Origin: JBPBQZ01 sp050955105
GTDB lineage: Bacteria > Pseudomonadota > Gammaproteobacteria > Burkholderiales > Burkholderiaceae
Direction of reading: 5' to 3'
NCBI GenBank assembly: GCA_050955105.1
Contig: JBPBQZ010000048.1
Span: 1-14,779, forward strand
DNA: 14,779 nt
Shown: positions 1-7,725 of the stretch, one piece after another
Position numbering within the stretch: position 1 is the stretch's first letter
Layout of the letters: every line of letters begins with the position of its first letter
Notes under the pieces: generated by a model
Databases searched by the model: none
Seen by the model: the letters and a program-made list of their open reading frames with translations, nothing else
Told to the model about the DNA's origin: nothing
Translations under genes and position numbers: made by a program

Positions 1-2
1 TT

Positions 3-1043
3 TACGCATCGTCAACCTGCGCTGCCGGCAACACCGCCGATGCGGCTGCGGCGCTTAGCGGCGTTACGCTGAATATCGGACAGAACAACGGTGAGCTCGA
101 ACCCTTATATCGCGCGTCCGGCGCCTTCGATGGCGCCCCGTACAAAATCCGCTTCTCGAGTTTCAATAACGCCCTGCAAAATTACACGGCACTCGCCGCC
201 GGCAATGTCGACGTCAGCGATAGCTCGATAACGACGGCACTGCAGCTGCAACAAGCTTCCGCGGTACCGTGGACCGCCGCCACCGCGCCGATCAAGGCAG
301 TTTTGATATGCGTTAGCGATTATCCCGGGTCATACGAGCGCTACATCATCATCGCCGGCAGCAAGTCGGGTATCAACAAACTGGATGCGCAAACTCTCAA
401 GGGCAAGAAATTCGCTTATTCGCCGGGCGCCAATAATTTCCTGGTGTACCTGGCGACGCTCGCATACTTCGGCGTTAAGCCGAGTGAACTGCATCCCATA
501 CAACTGGACACCACCGCCAATTCACTGGCATTGCTGAATAATTCAGTGGATCTGGTGTCGGGCACCGCGGAGTTGTATGGCGCGGCACTCGCCGACGGCG
601 CGAAGGTGGTCTTCAGCAGCAAACGCTTGAATGGTCTGCCGATCATGAATGGGCTGGTCGTCAATACCCAGGCGCTGAACGATCCGGCGAAAGGCGCGGC
701 GCTCAAAGATTTCGTCAAACGCTATGTCGCCTATCAGAATTGGTTCACGACGCAGTCCGACGCCACCAAATTGGCCTATGTGAAAGGGCGGCAGTTCACG
801 CCGACGCAAGCCGCGGCCGCGTGGCGCAGCGGGCGCGTGCTGGTCAAGCCCGTCACGGCGGAAACGATTGCCGACGCGGGCAAGGCCAACGACGTCTTGT
901 TCAACGCCGGCGCGTTCACCAAAAAACTGGACGTGTCGGTGATTTTCGATGACCGCTTCTCGAGCATCGTGGCGCAGTCGATCACTGACCTGAATTACGT
1001 GAACAACCTTAAAACCTCGCTGGCGGCGTCCGCAGACAAGTAG
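3..1043 (+). CDS. ABC transporter substrate-binding protein, SsuA/NMT1-like (5' partial)
   Basis: The frame is open from base 3 to the TAG at 1041-1043, giving 346 residues, and no start lies in the window, so the gene begins to the left. A TTG at 303 is in frame but internal, since the protein reads as one fold before and after it. The product resembles periplasmic solute-binding proteins of sulfonate/nitrate/taurine-type ABC importers: a beta strand VTLNIG near the N-terminus, then a lobe with the AGNVDVSDSS element (substrate sensing), the LKGKKFAYSPGA element that opens lobe 2, and a C-terminal helical segment. The visible N-terminus (SSTCAAGN) is Ala/Ser rich with one Cys, like the end of an export signal or a weak lipobox, so little is probably missing. 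The ligand cannot be read from the sequence. No permease or ATPase follows; the next gene is a lipase. Family call firm, substrate open. Confidence 0.85.
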   Translation, partial: YASSTCAAGNTADAAAALSGVTLNIGQNNGELEPLYRASGAFDGAPYKIRFSSFNNALQNYTALAAGNVDVSDSSITTALQLQQASAVPWTAATAPIKAVLICVSDYPGSYERYIIIAGSKSGINKLDAQTLKGKKFAYSPGANNFLVYLATLAYFGVKPSELHPIQLDTTANSLALLNNSVDLVSGTAELYGAALADGAKVVFSSKRLNGLPIMNGLVVNTQALNDPAKGAALKDFVKRYVAYQNWFTTQSDATKLAYVKGRQFTPTQAAAAWRSGRVLVKPVTAETIADAGKANDVLFNAGAFTKKLDVSVIFDDRFSSIVAQSITDLNYVNNLKTSLAASADK

Positions 1044-1063
1044 CTGGAAAAATCTCGCGCAAA

Positions 1064-1081
1064 CAGTGCGGTAACGCACTG
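1064..1081 (+). terminator. GNRA-capped hairpin after the SsuA-like gene
   Basis: A perfect 7-bp stem, CAGTGCG (1064-1070) with CGCACTG (1075-1081), closed by a GTAA loop, which is a GNRA tetraloop in RNA. It starts 20 nt after the stop of the solute-binding protein gene. No T-tract follows on the plus strand, so it is either a weak or factor-assisted terminator or a 3'-end stabiliser. On the minus strand only TTT follows. Confidence 0.4.
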
Positions 1082-1126
1082 ACGAAATCCTCGCCCCGTG
1101 ATGAAGTCGCGCTCGGGGATCGCTGC

Positions 1127-2125
1127 GTGCAATGTCCGCGTCCGACGGATGTGCCGATCGCGAAAAATACAATGGGGACTTTTTCAGCGCGCACCGCCGC
1201 GGTCTACGGCCTGCTGGTGGCCGACGTGCTCGATATGCACCACGCACCGAGTCAGTTGCAGCCACCGGTGATCGCCGGCAGTCTGCTGGACCAGGGTTGG
1301 GAAGTGGCCGGCTACCTGGCCGCTGCCGATATTTTGCGCGGCATTCAGGATCCGATCCGCGATAGCGACATGGTCTATTACGGCTTGGTCGCCACCCCCA
1401 GGAACAACCCGGCAGGGCCCGTGCTGGTGATCACGCGGGGCACCGCAGGTGGCCAGGAATGGGCCGACGACGGCGACTGCTTTCCATATGCGTATCCCGA
1501 CAAGCCCACGGCCGGCTCAGTATCGTCGGGCTTCTACAGCATCTATCGCACACTGAACTTCACGGCCTGCGGGACACAACGGGACGTCAACGTACCCGCC
1601 TGTCAAAGCATCGCCGCGCACTTTCCGCAACGCGCGCTGCACGTCATCGGTCATAGCCTGGGCGCCGCTCTGGCCACCTACCTGGCGTTTGATCTGAAGC
1701 CACTGCATGCGGCCGAGCTGAAGGCCTGCCTGTTCGCCTGTCCGAATCCCGGCTCGAGCAACTTTGCGCTGGCCTTCGAGAATGCCGCCATCCTTTACGA
1801 CAACTACGCCTACAAGCGTGACGTGGTGCCGCTATTGCCCGGCAGCATGTCACCGCTGCGTACGGTATTGCCACTGCTGCCCTGCAGCGGCACGGGCGCT
1901 CTGAACACCGCTTCGATCAAGGCCGACCTGCTGGCCAATCATCATGTGATCGACTATGCGGCGCTGCTGGAGCCGACGCTGATGAACGCCAGTCAATGGG
2001 CGCAGCGGCTGATCGATGACGGCTGCGATCGGGACTGTATCGAATATCTGTGGATCAATGGCAAAGCGGTGACCGCCAGTCCCGCGGATGCCCAAACACC
2101 GCCCGCGCTGCCCGCGCTATCCTGA
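1127..2125 (+). CDS. class 3 lipase family protein (alpha/beta hydrolase)
   Basis: A 332-residue alpha/beta hydrolase of the Lipase_3 type, expected to hydrolyse acylglycerols or other carboxylic esters. Numbered from the GTG start: the RGT motif that carries the oxyanion-hole residue is at 104-106, followed by the usual EWADD; the nucleophile elbow GHSLG places Ser177; RDVVPLLPG places the acidic residue at Asp232; NHHVIDY near the C-terminus supplies the catalytic His (272 or 273). All elements are in canonical order. No signal peptide or membrane segment is visible, though several Cys residues (for example 118) would suit an exported or surface protein. The GTG at 1127 has GGGGA at 1115-1119 seven bases upstream; ATG 1172 is the alternative start and would remove 15 residues. 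An 18-nt gap to the next gene suggests an operon with the membrane protein. Natural substrate unknown. Confidence 0.85.
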   Translation: MQCPRPTDVPIAKNTMGTFSARTAAVYGLLVADVLDMHHAPSQLQPPVIAGSLLDQGWEVAGYLAAADILRGIQDPIRDSDMVYYGLVATPRNNPAGPVLVITRGTAGGQEWADDGDCFPYAYPDKPTAGSVSSGFYSIYRTLNFTACGTQRDVNVPACQSIAAHFPQRALHVIGHSLGAALATYLAFDLKPLHAAELKACLFACPNPGSSNFALAFENAAILYDNYAYKRDVVPLLPGSMSPLRTVLPLLPCSGTGALNTASIKADLLANHHVIDYAALLEPTLMNASQWAQRLIDDGCDRDCIEYLWINGKAVTASPADAQTPPALPALS

Positions 2126-2143
2126 ATTTCGACGGGGTACTTC

Positions 2144-3484
2144 ATGTCGTCAACGATTGCCAGGCCGCTTGGTCAACGCCGGCCTACTTCCCTGTCGGGT
2201 TCGCACCTGATGCCGCGTGGCCGTGCGATCCTGCTGTGCGGTTTGCTGATACTGATGAACCTCGGCGGCGGCTATCTGCTGTCGCAGAGCGGCCATTGGC
2301 AGCCAGGCGGATTATGGTTCGCGGCGCTGCTGGCGGCGTTCACTACGGTAATGGTTGCCACGCCGCTCATCGCGTTTCTCTCGGTCGGCTGGTTCACCCG
2401 CTACAACGAATTTCAAAATAGCCTGAAGGACCAGGCGCTCGCCGCTTATTTGCGGCGCTTCTGGTCGCAGAGCCTGATTCATGCACTGCAAGATGCCAAA
2501 TGCCTGCCGGGCCCCGAGGCAATGCAGGCGAATGGCAATCCATGGTGGGAGGTGGCCAACCAGCAACCGAAGGTTTGCGATCGACTGTTTTCACGCATTT
2601 ACCATGAGCAATACGGCCTCACACCGTTTGTGCCGCCGTTCCTTATTTTGATTGCCGTGGCCTATGCGGCGGCGGCGCTGCTGATCGCCGGCTGTTCGGT
2701 CGGTACGATCGCCGACGGTGCGACGGTCTGCATGGTCGGCTTGAGCCGGCAATTGCTGGTGGCATCCACGGCCGGTGCCTTCATGTTCGTAGTCAGCGAC
2801 TCCGTCTTGAATATCCGGCGCAAGTCGCTCAACACCTCCGACGTTTATTGGTATTCGCTGCGGCTGTTTCTGGCGATACCGATTGCCATCGCCATCAGCG
2901 GCACGCCGGGTGCCGATGGCTTCCATGCGGCCGTGGCTTTCGCGCTGGGGACCTTTCCGGTGGATGCCTTTATCAAGGTGATTCGGCGCTTCGGCTTTCC
3001 GCAGGTGAACGCCGACGAACAGCAGAGTGAGACACCTGACAAGCTCCTGGCGCTCGAAGGCGTGACGCTGCCGATCGTCGCCACGCTCGCGGCAGAGGGC
3101 ATTGATTCGGTCGAGCAAATTGCCACCGCCGACCCGGTGCTGCTGTCGATACGCACGGGTTTCCCGTTCCGCTACACCTTGCGACTGGGCTCGCAAGCGA
3201 TCGTGCGGCGCCACTTTGGCGCGAATGCCTCGGCGTTGATCCCTATCGGCCTGGCGGACGTGGTGCCGATCTTTTTGTTGGCGAATGCGCTGGACGGCAA
3301 ACCCTGGCCGAATTCGCCCGTCATCGAAAGCCCTGAGCTGGTGCTGCAGGGCGCTGCCGATCGTTTGTTTCCGAGCGCCGCCCAGCAGAGCGCGGTGTTG
3401 GTGAAGATGAAGTTCCGGCAGATCGCGGCGGAGGAATACACGCTGATGCTGGCAAAGCTGACGCCGCTGGATCCGTCGCTGTAA
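2144..3484 (+). CDS. unrecognised multi-spanning membrane protein with C-terminal HhH-like segment
   Basis: A 446-residue protein whose family I do not recognise. Six hydrophobic segments are visible at about residues 28-48, 57-81, 161-184, 204-222, 238-254 and 258-276. Between the second and third lies a polar stretch of about 80 residues (82-160) with a WW pair (134-135). After the last segment, residues 303-358 (LALEGVTLP..., LAAEGIDSVEQIATADP) have the look of a helix-hairpin-helix or SAM-like small domain, and the tail to 446 is soluble and predicted cytoplasmic. ATG 2144 is preceded by GGGG (2134-2137) at a 6-nt distance. It begins 18 nt after the class 3 lipase and is probably cotranscribed, so it may anchor, export or control that lipase. 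This pairing is inference; the reading frame itself is well supported by length, membrane pattern and context. Confidence 0.75.
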   Translation: MSSTIARPLGQRRPTSLSGSHLMPRGRAILLCGLLILMNLGGGYLLSQSGHWQPGGLWFAALLAAFTTVMVATPLIAFLSVGWFTRYNEFQNSLKDQALAAYLRRFWSQSLIHALQDAKCLPGPEAMQANGNPWWEVANQQPKVCDRLFSRIYHEQYGLTPFVPPFLILIAVAYAAAALLIAGCSVGTIADGATVCMVGLSRQLLVASTAGAFMFVVSDSVLNIRRKSLNTSDVYWYSLRLFLAIPIAIAISGTPGADGFHAAVAFALGTFPVDAFIKVIRRFGFPQVNADEQQSETPDKLLALEGVTLPIVATLAAEGIDSVEQIATADPVLLSIRTGFPFRYTLRLGSQAIVRRHFGANASALIPIGLADVVPIFLLANALDGKPWPNSPVIESPELVLQGAADRLFPSAAQQSAVLVKMKFRQIAAEEYTLMLAKLTPLDPSL

Positions 3485-3534
3485 GACGCTGGCGCAAGCT
3501 CGCGGCGCAGGGCGTCGCGCTGCCGCTATGTCAT

Positions 3535-3563
3535 AAAAAAGCCGCCGCTAACCACAGCGGCGG
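3535..3563 (-). terminator. intrinsic terminator of the APC permease gene
   Basis: Read on the minus strand, CCGCCGCT and AGCGGCGG pair perfectly over 8 bp (arms at 3556-3563 and 3542-3549, 6-nt loop) and are followed by six T (the AAAAAA at 3535-3540 on the plus strand). It lies about 50 nt past the stop of the permease gene. The plus-strand side of the hairpin has no T-tract, so it should serve the minus strand mainly. Confidence 0.85.
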
Positions 3564-3614
3564 GAGATCAAACCAGCGTATCTTGTCTTGAAAAAGCCCA
3601 TACCTTGCCAGCGC

Positions 3615-5051
3615 TTACGGCGCGCCGTGCGCTTGCTCGCCCAGCGGAATCGTCGAGAAATCCAGGTCGGCGGCAATCTCGTCCATCACGCCCTGGTTCG
3701 ACGATTTGCGCAATACCGTGAACCACAGCACTCCGACTAATACATAGGCGATGAAGTAGTACGGGAATTTATCGGCGGGGGGCGTCGGCATCGGATACAC
3801 GGTGGCAACGATCGGCGGAATCATGAACAACACCGACACCACCGATAGCGCGATGCTGCTTGCGGTGAGCTTGCCCAGGCGTTTCAGATAGACCGGCGCC
3901 GCAACCGAGATCAGCACGTAGACAATCAGGAAGCCGAACGTAGCAATCGTGCTCAGATCGTTGAAGATGTCCAGCACCGCCAAGTGCGCACTCAACAGCA
4001 CCAGCGGCCCGGCCAATACCAAAATAGACGCGAAGGTCGCGGCGAAGTGCGGCGTCTGGTTGGTGGTGTGCGCCTTGCACAGATGGCTATGAAAGATGCC
4101 GTGGCGACCCATCGCAAAAAGAATGCGCGAGCCGGCATTGATGCTGGCGAGCGTGCAGGCGAACAGGCTGATCACCGCACCCACCGAAATCAACACACCG
4201 AACCAGGCCATGCCGACACTGTCCGCCAGGTCGTTGAACGGTGCTGAACTGGCACCCAGGGAGGTCTTCAGGCCGCGGAAGCCGATCACGGCGATGTACG
4301 AGGTAATCATGAAGAAAATGCCGCTGATCGCCGCGCTCATGATGACGGCGCGTGGGATGTTCCTCAGCGGATTGCGCGCCTCTTCGCCCAGGGTGGTCGC
4401 ACTCTCATAGCCGACGTAGCTGAAGATCGCCAGAATCAAGCCTGCCTTCACGCCGCTGAAATCCATCGCCGCCAGATCGAACTGGCGCGGGTCGACCGCG
4501 GTGCCGCGGTGTATGAGCACCACCGCCCCCAATACCAGGATCAGCAGCATCGATACGGCTTCGAACAACAGCATGACTTTGGTCGACAGCTTGACGTCTC
4601 GATAAGCGACGTACCAGGCAATCAACACGCCGAGTGTGTAGAGCACCGAGGGCCACGCATGGATACCCAGCATCGCCAGCAAGATCACCGCGTAGTTGAC
4701 GGCGCCGGAGAGCACCGCCATGCCGGTGAACAGATAGGCCACCAGCAGGCACCAACCGGCCAGGAAGCCCGCCGGCGCGCCCAGTCCATGGCCAATGTAG
4801 GAATACAGCGAGCCGGGGGACGCCGAGCGCTTGGCGAACTGGTTGATATTCATGCCGACCAGAATCAGGCCGATGGTGGCAAACAAATAAGACAGCCAGG
4901 TGCCATTACCGGCCGAGGCAAACACCAGCGGCACGATCACCACGGGCGTAAGCGTGGGCGATATGTTGGCGACCGATTGCGAAAGCGTTTCGGGAAATGA
5001 AAGACATTTCGACTTTAAACCGTAGCGCTTGATACCCGTCGAGGAAGCCAT
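3615..5051 (-). CDS. APC superfamily permease (amino acid or amine transporter)
   Basis: A 478-residue inner-membrane secondary transporter of the amino acid-polyamine-organocation superfamily with about 12 hydrophobic helices, the usual size. Signature stretches: SQSVANISPT and ASAGNG in the first helices (unwound substrate-binding region), FSYVGYESATTLGEEARNP at 210-228, typical of APC members, and SRILFAMGRHG at 308-318. The start is taken at ATG 5051 (MASSTGIKRYG) because AAAGGA sits about seven bases upstream; the frame stays open to 5258 but the extra residues are low-complexity and lack any APC feature. The stop is followed by an intrinsic terminator. Upstream lie a perfect 17-bp palindrome (5127-5143) and a large hairpin, so it may have its own promoter and control, apart from the catabolic operon on the same strand. 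Substrate not predictable; amino acid, amine or an aromatic amino compound are possible. Confidence 0.9.
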   Translation of the reverse strand: MASSTGIKRYGLKSKCLSFPETLSQSVANISPTLTPVVIVPLVFASAGNGTWLSYLFATIGLILVGMNINQFAKRSASPGSLYSYIGHGLGAPAGFLAGWCLLVAYLFTGMAVLSGAVNYAVILLAMLGIHAWPSVLYTLGVLIAWYVAYRDVKLSTKVMLLFEAVSMLLILVLGAVVLIHRGTAVDPRQFDLAAMDFSGVKAGLILAIFSYVGYESATTLGEEARNPLRNIPRAVIMSAAISGIFFMITSYIAVIGFRGLKTSLGASSAPFNDLADSVGMAWFGVLISVGAVISLFACTLASINAGSRILFAMGRHGIFHSHLCKAHTTNQTPHFAATFASILVLAGPLVLLSAHLAVLDIFNDLSTIATFGFLIVYVLISVAAPVYLKRLGKLTASSIALSVVSVLFMIPPIVATVYPMPTPPADKFPYYFIAYVLVGVLWFTVLRKSSNQGVMDEIAADLDFSTIPLGEQAHGAP

Positions 5052-5126
5052 GCCGATTCCTTTGAAATGGGATGGAAAGAACTGCACCCCCGGAACCAAC
5101 GCAACCACCGTGCCAATTTTATTGCA

Positions 5127-5143
5127 ATGAACTAAAAGTTCAT
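5127..5143. promoter_or_regulatory. palindromic putative operator upstream of the APC permease
   Basis: ATGAACTAAAAGTTCAT is a perfect inverted repeat with 7-bp arms and a 3-bp spacer, 75 bp upstream of the permease start. It is AT-rich in a GC-rich background and lies in a non-coding gap, as expected of a binding site for a dimeric regulator. I cannot assign the regulator, and no convincing -35/-10 pair was found beside it. Confidence 0.5.
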
Positions 5144-5159
5144 GTGGATAAACACTCTG

Positions 5160-5195
5160 GGCGCCCGCAGGCACGCGACAGCGCCTGCGGGCGCC
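5160..5195. terminator. large GC-rich hairpin in the gap between permease and solute-binding protein
   Basis: A perfect 13-bp stem (5160-5172 with 5183-5195) and a 10-nt loop. It lies about 150 nt past the stop of the LivJ-type gene and before the permease start, on the path of minus-strand transcription. No real T-run follows (minus strand continues CAGAGTGTTTATCC), so it may be a weak terminator, a 3' stabiliser or a processing site. The rest of the gap 5052-5342 holds the palindrome above and nothing else I recognise. Confidence 0.45.
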
Positions 5196-5342
5196 ATCCG
5201 GCGCCGCAGCCAGCGAGCCGTCGACAGTGCATGCTGCAACGGCCGCTGGTGCAGGCACGCACCGCGAGCGAAAACCGCCCTTCAGCTAAGTCATTAGCCG
5301 GTCTTATGCTGGCGAGGCTTGCCGCGGCTTTTTGGGATGCGC

Positions 5343-6614
5343 CTATAGGTCGCCCATCTGGCAGCCCACTTCGGCCTGGGTGCCGAACACGGCGTCGACG
5401 TCGGCGTCTTTGTCGGGCACCGAACGCGTAATCGACAGCATGTCGTACTTGTCCTTCTTCGGCGCATGCGCATCGAGGATCAACAAGGGATGGATGAACT
5501 GGTGATCCCACGCGCGGTAATAGGTGGCGATGCTGCGGTCATGCGCCTTGGTGGTTTCCATTTGCCGCACGATCGACCCGGCATCGGTCGATTTGCCGCT
5601 GTCGATGGCCGACAGGATCGCATGCATCGAATGCCAGCCTTCCCACGCCACGGTGGTGGCCTGGCCGCCAAATTTTTGCTTGTACTGCTCGGCGAATTTG
5701 CGTTCCGACGGCGGGTTGGCCGGATCGTCGGCTTCCCATAAGGCCGTGTAGGTGCCGGTGACCGAACTCTTGTCGAGCGACCAGATGGCGGTTTCGCTCA
5801 TGAACGGGCTGCCGACCGGAATTTTATCTTTCATCCCGTATTGCGCGTATTGCTTGAGGAACGGTGACAGGTCGCTGCCAGCCAGGCCCAGCGCCACCAC
5901 GTCTGGCGCCGCCTGGCGGATTTTCAAGATATAGCTGCTGAAGTCGGCGGTGCCGATCGGCAGTTTGTCGTACCCGACTTCCTCGCCGCCGATCTTGGTA
6001 AGCGCGCCCTTCATGCTGGTATAGGCGTCTTGGCCGGCCGCATAATTCTGCATCAGGAAATACCACTTCTTGCCCTTCGCGGCCAAAGCCGGCACCAGCG
6101 CGCGCGAGGCCACATCCGCCGCGTAATACGTGCGGAAGGTGTAACGGTTGCACAGGCGTCCGGTGATTTCCTTCGCCGAGGCGATCACGATGATGGTGGG
6201 CGTCTTGCCGCGTTTGGCAACCGCGCTCTCGGCCAGCGACGAGGCGCTGTTGGTGCCGCCCAGTATCGCTACCACCTTGTCGGAATCGATCAGCTTCGAC
6301 ATGTTTTGCTGCGCGGTCTGCGGATCCGGATCGTCGTACCAAAGCACGTTGATCGGTCGTCCTAGCACTTTGCCGGCGAGGTCGTCGACCGCCATCATCG
6401 CGCCGCGTGCGGCTTCCTGACCGATGTCGCCGAAGCTGCCCTGCTTCGATAAAACCATGCCAATCTTCACCGGTGAGGCGTCAGGCGTTTGCGCCAGCGC
6501 CGGCGCTCCGGCACACGCTGCTGCGAGCGCCGCAATGCCGAGAACCGACAACTTCGCGACGCGCGGCCGTCTCATAAACCGGGCGGCGCGTGTCATGGAC
6601 AAGCTTGAAACCAT
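5343..6614 (-). CDS. branched-chain amino acid-type ABC substrate-binding protein (LivJ-like, Peripla_BP_6)
   Basis: A 423-residue periplasmic binding protein. Residues 1-41 form a secretion signal: Arg-rich n-region (RRPR), a hydrophobic core LSVLGIAALAAACAG and an AxA site (ALA before Gln42). The mature part opens with VKIGMVLSKQGSFGDIG, the characteristic first strand and ligand loop of leucine/isoleucine/valine-type receptors, then TNSASS at 121-126 in the ligand loop, and SRALVPAL and NYAAGQDAY elements of the second lobe. Cys155 and Cys418 could form a disulfide. ATG 6614 has GGAG six bases upstream (plus-strand 6621-6624). It starts 53 nt after the amidohydrolase, as the last gene of the catabolic operon. 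In catabolic clusters such receptors often bind the aromatic acid being degraded rather than an amino acid; that is inference. No LivHMGF-type partners are in the window. Confidence 0.9.
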   Translation of the reverse strand: MVSSLSMTRAARFMRRPRVAKLSVLGIAALAAACAGAPALAQTPDASPVKIGMVLSKQGSFGDIGQEAARGAMMAVDDLAGKVLGRPINVLWYDDPDPQTAQQNMSKLIDSDKVVAILGGTNSASSLAESAVAKRGKTPTIIVIASAKEITGRLCNRYTFRTYYAADVASRALVPALAAKGKKWYFLMQNYAAGQDAYTSMKGALTKIGGEEVGYDKLPIGTADFSSYILKIRQAAPDVVALGLAGSDLSPFLKQYAQYGMKDKIPVGSPFMSETAIWSLDKSSVTGTYTALWEADDPANPPSERKFAEQYKQKFGGQATTVAWEGWHSMHAILSAIDSGKSTDAGSIVRQMETTKAHDRSIATYYRAWDHQFIHPLLILDAHAPKKDKYDMLSITRSVPDKDADVDAVFGTQAEVGCQMGDL

Positions 6615-6667
6615 CTTTGTCTCCGTGCTTTTGTTTTGCTATGGGTGAAATTTTCTGGACAATCGGC

Positions 6668-7717
6668 TCAGGCGACAGCCGCCGGCAGGCCCAGCCAGCG
6701 ATGCGCGTTCTGCCACAACAGCTGCGCACGCAGCGGCTCTGGCAACGCCATCTGCTCGATGCGCGCAACCGGGTCGCGGTCGCGTATCGGAAACGGATAA
6801 TCGGAGCCCAGCAGCACCTGCGTCGCGCCATACAGGTCGATGAGGCCGGCGATCGCCTTCGCGTCGTAGACGGCGCTATCCACATACAAGCGCCGCGCCA
6901 GTTCGAGCGGCGAACTGGCCATCGTCTCGCGCACCGGCGCCATGTGCGACCAGCCGTGTTGCAGGCGCGGCAGCAGCGCGCCGAGCGTGCCGCCACCGTG
7001 GCTGAATGCAATGCGCAAGCCGGGATGGCGTTCGAGTATGCCGCCGGTCATCAGCGACGCCGCCGCGAGGCCGCCTTCCGATGGAAACGCCAGCAGTTGC
7101 TGCAATGATTTCGGGCCCACCAGACGATCCATGCCGGCCGGCCGCAAAGGGTGCACGAACACCGCGGCGCCCAGCGCTTCCACCGCGGCCCAGAACGGCT
7201 CGAAGCGCGCATCGCCGATCGGTACGCCGTTGACGTTACCAGCGATCTCCACGCCGGCCAGGCCGAGCCCGTTCATCAGGTAATCGAGCTCGCGCAGCGC
7301 CGCGTCCATATCTTGCAATGGCACGGCGCCGAGGCCGAAGAAGCGTTGCGGAGCGATCGCCACCATGGCGGCGATCTCTTCGTTGATGAAGCGCAGCAGC
7401 GGCACCGCGTCGGCGACGTCGAGCCAGTACGACAACAACTCAGGCATGGGCGACAACACTTGCGCCTGCAGCGCCAGCTCGTCCATGTCGTGCAAGCGCA
7501 GCGTGCCGTCCCAGGCACGGTCCGAAACGGTGCGGTAGGACTTGTCGTTGATCATCACTTGGCGATGGCAGGCATCGACACCCGCTGCCATCGAGGGCCA
7601 ACTCGCCGCACCACCGTGCCCGGTATACGGAGGAAACGCACCGGGCACGATATGCGTGTGTATATCGACCGCACCACAGCGGCAAGCCATGCCCGACGCG
7701 CTCGTCTGAGCGCTCAT
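6668..7717 (-). CDS. ACMSD-type amidohydrolase, probable decarboxylase (amidohydrolase 2 family)
   Basis: A 349-residue TIM-barrel metalloenzyme of the amidohydrolase superfamily. The metal-binding set is complete: His20 and His22 in DIHTH, His189 in VFVHP, His240 in SHGGG and Asp306 in GSDYPF; Arg62 lies 40 residues after the second His. From memory, these spacings match 2-amino-3-carboxymuconate 6-semialdehyde decarboxylase (His9, His11, Arg51, His177, His228, Asp294) to within one residue. In this subgroup most members decarboxylate aromatic or ring-fission acids; a few are hydratases or hydrolases. Placed directly after a BphD-type hydrolase, it most likely decarboxylates a carboxylated ring-fission product. 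ATG 7717 is 8 nt past the hydrolase stop; a TTG at 7729 overlapping that stop and an ATG at 7690 are other possible starts. No good Shine-Dalgarno is seen, so translational coupling is likely. Substrate unproven. Confidence 0.87.
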   Translation of the reverse strand: MSAQTSASGMACRCGAVDIHTHIVPGAFPPYTGHGGAASWPSMAAGVDACHRQVMINDKSYRTVSDRAWDGTLRLHDMDELALQAQVLSPMPELLSYWLDVADAVPLLRFINEEIAAMVAIAPQRFFGLGAVPLQDMDAALRELDYLMNGLGLAGVEIAGNVNGVPIGDARFEPFWAAVEALGAAVFVHPLRPAGMDRLVGPKSLQQLLAFPSEGGLAAASLMTGGILERHPGLRIAFSHGGGTLGALLPRLQHGWSHMAPVRETMASSPLELARRLYVDSAVYDAKAIAGLIDLYGATQVLLGSDYPFPIRDRDPVARIEQMALPEPLRAQLLWQNAHRWLGLPAAVA

Positions 7718-7725
7718 CGTCGCGC

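Noticed and set aside
303..1043. TTG at 303 as the start of a 246-residue protein
   Set aside because: The frame is open to the left edge and encodes the first lobe of the solute-binding protein, so the TTG is internal.
3542..3563. The CCGCCGCT/AGCGGCGG hairpin as terminator of the lipase-membrane protein unit
   Set aside because: No T-tract follows on the plus strand, whereas six T follow on the minus strand, so it is assigned to the permease gene.
5052..5258. Longer N-terminus for the APC permease
   Set aside because: The added residues are low-complexity and cover the palindrome and part of the large hairpin; ATG 5051 has a good ribosome site and a standard APC start.
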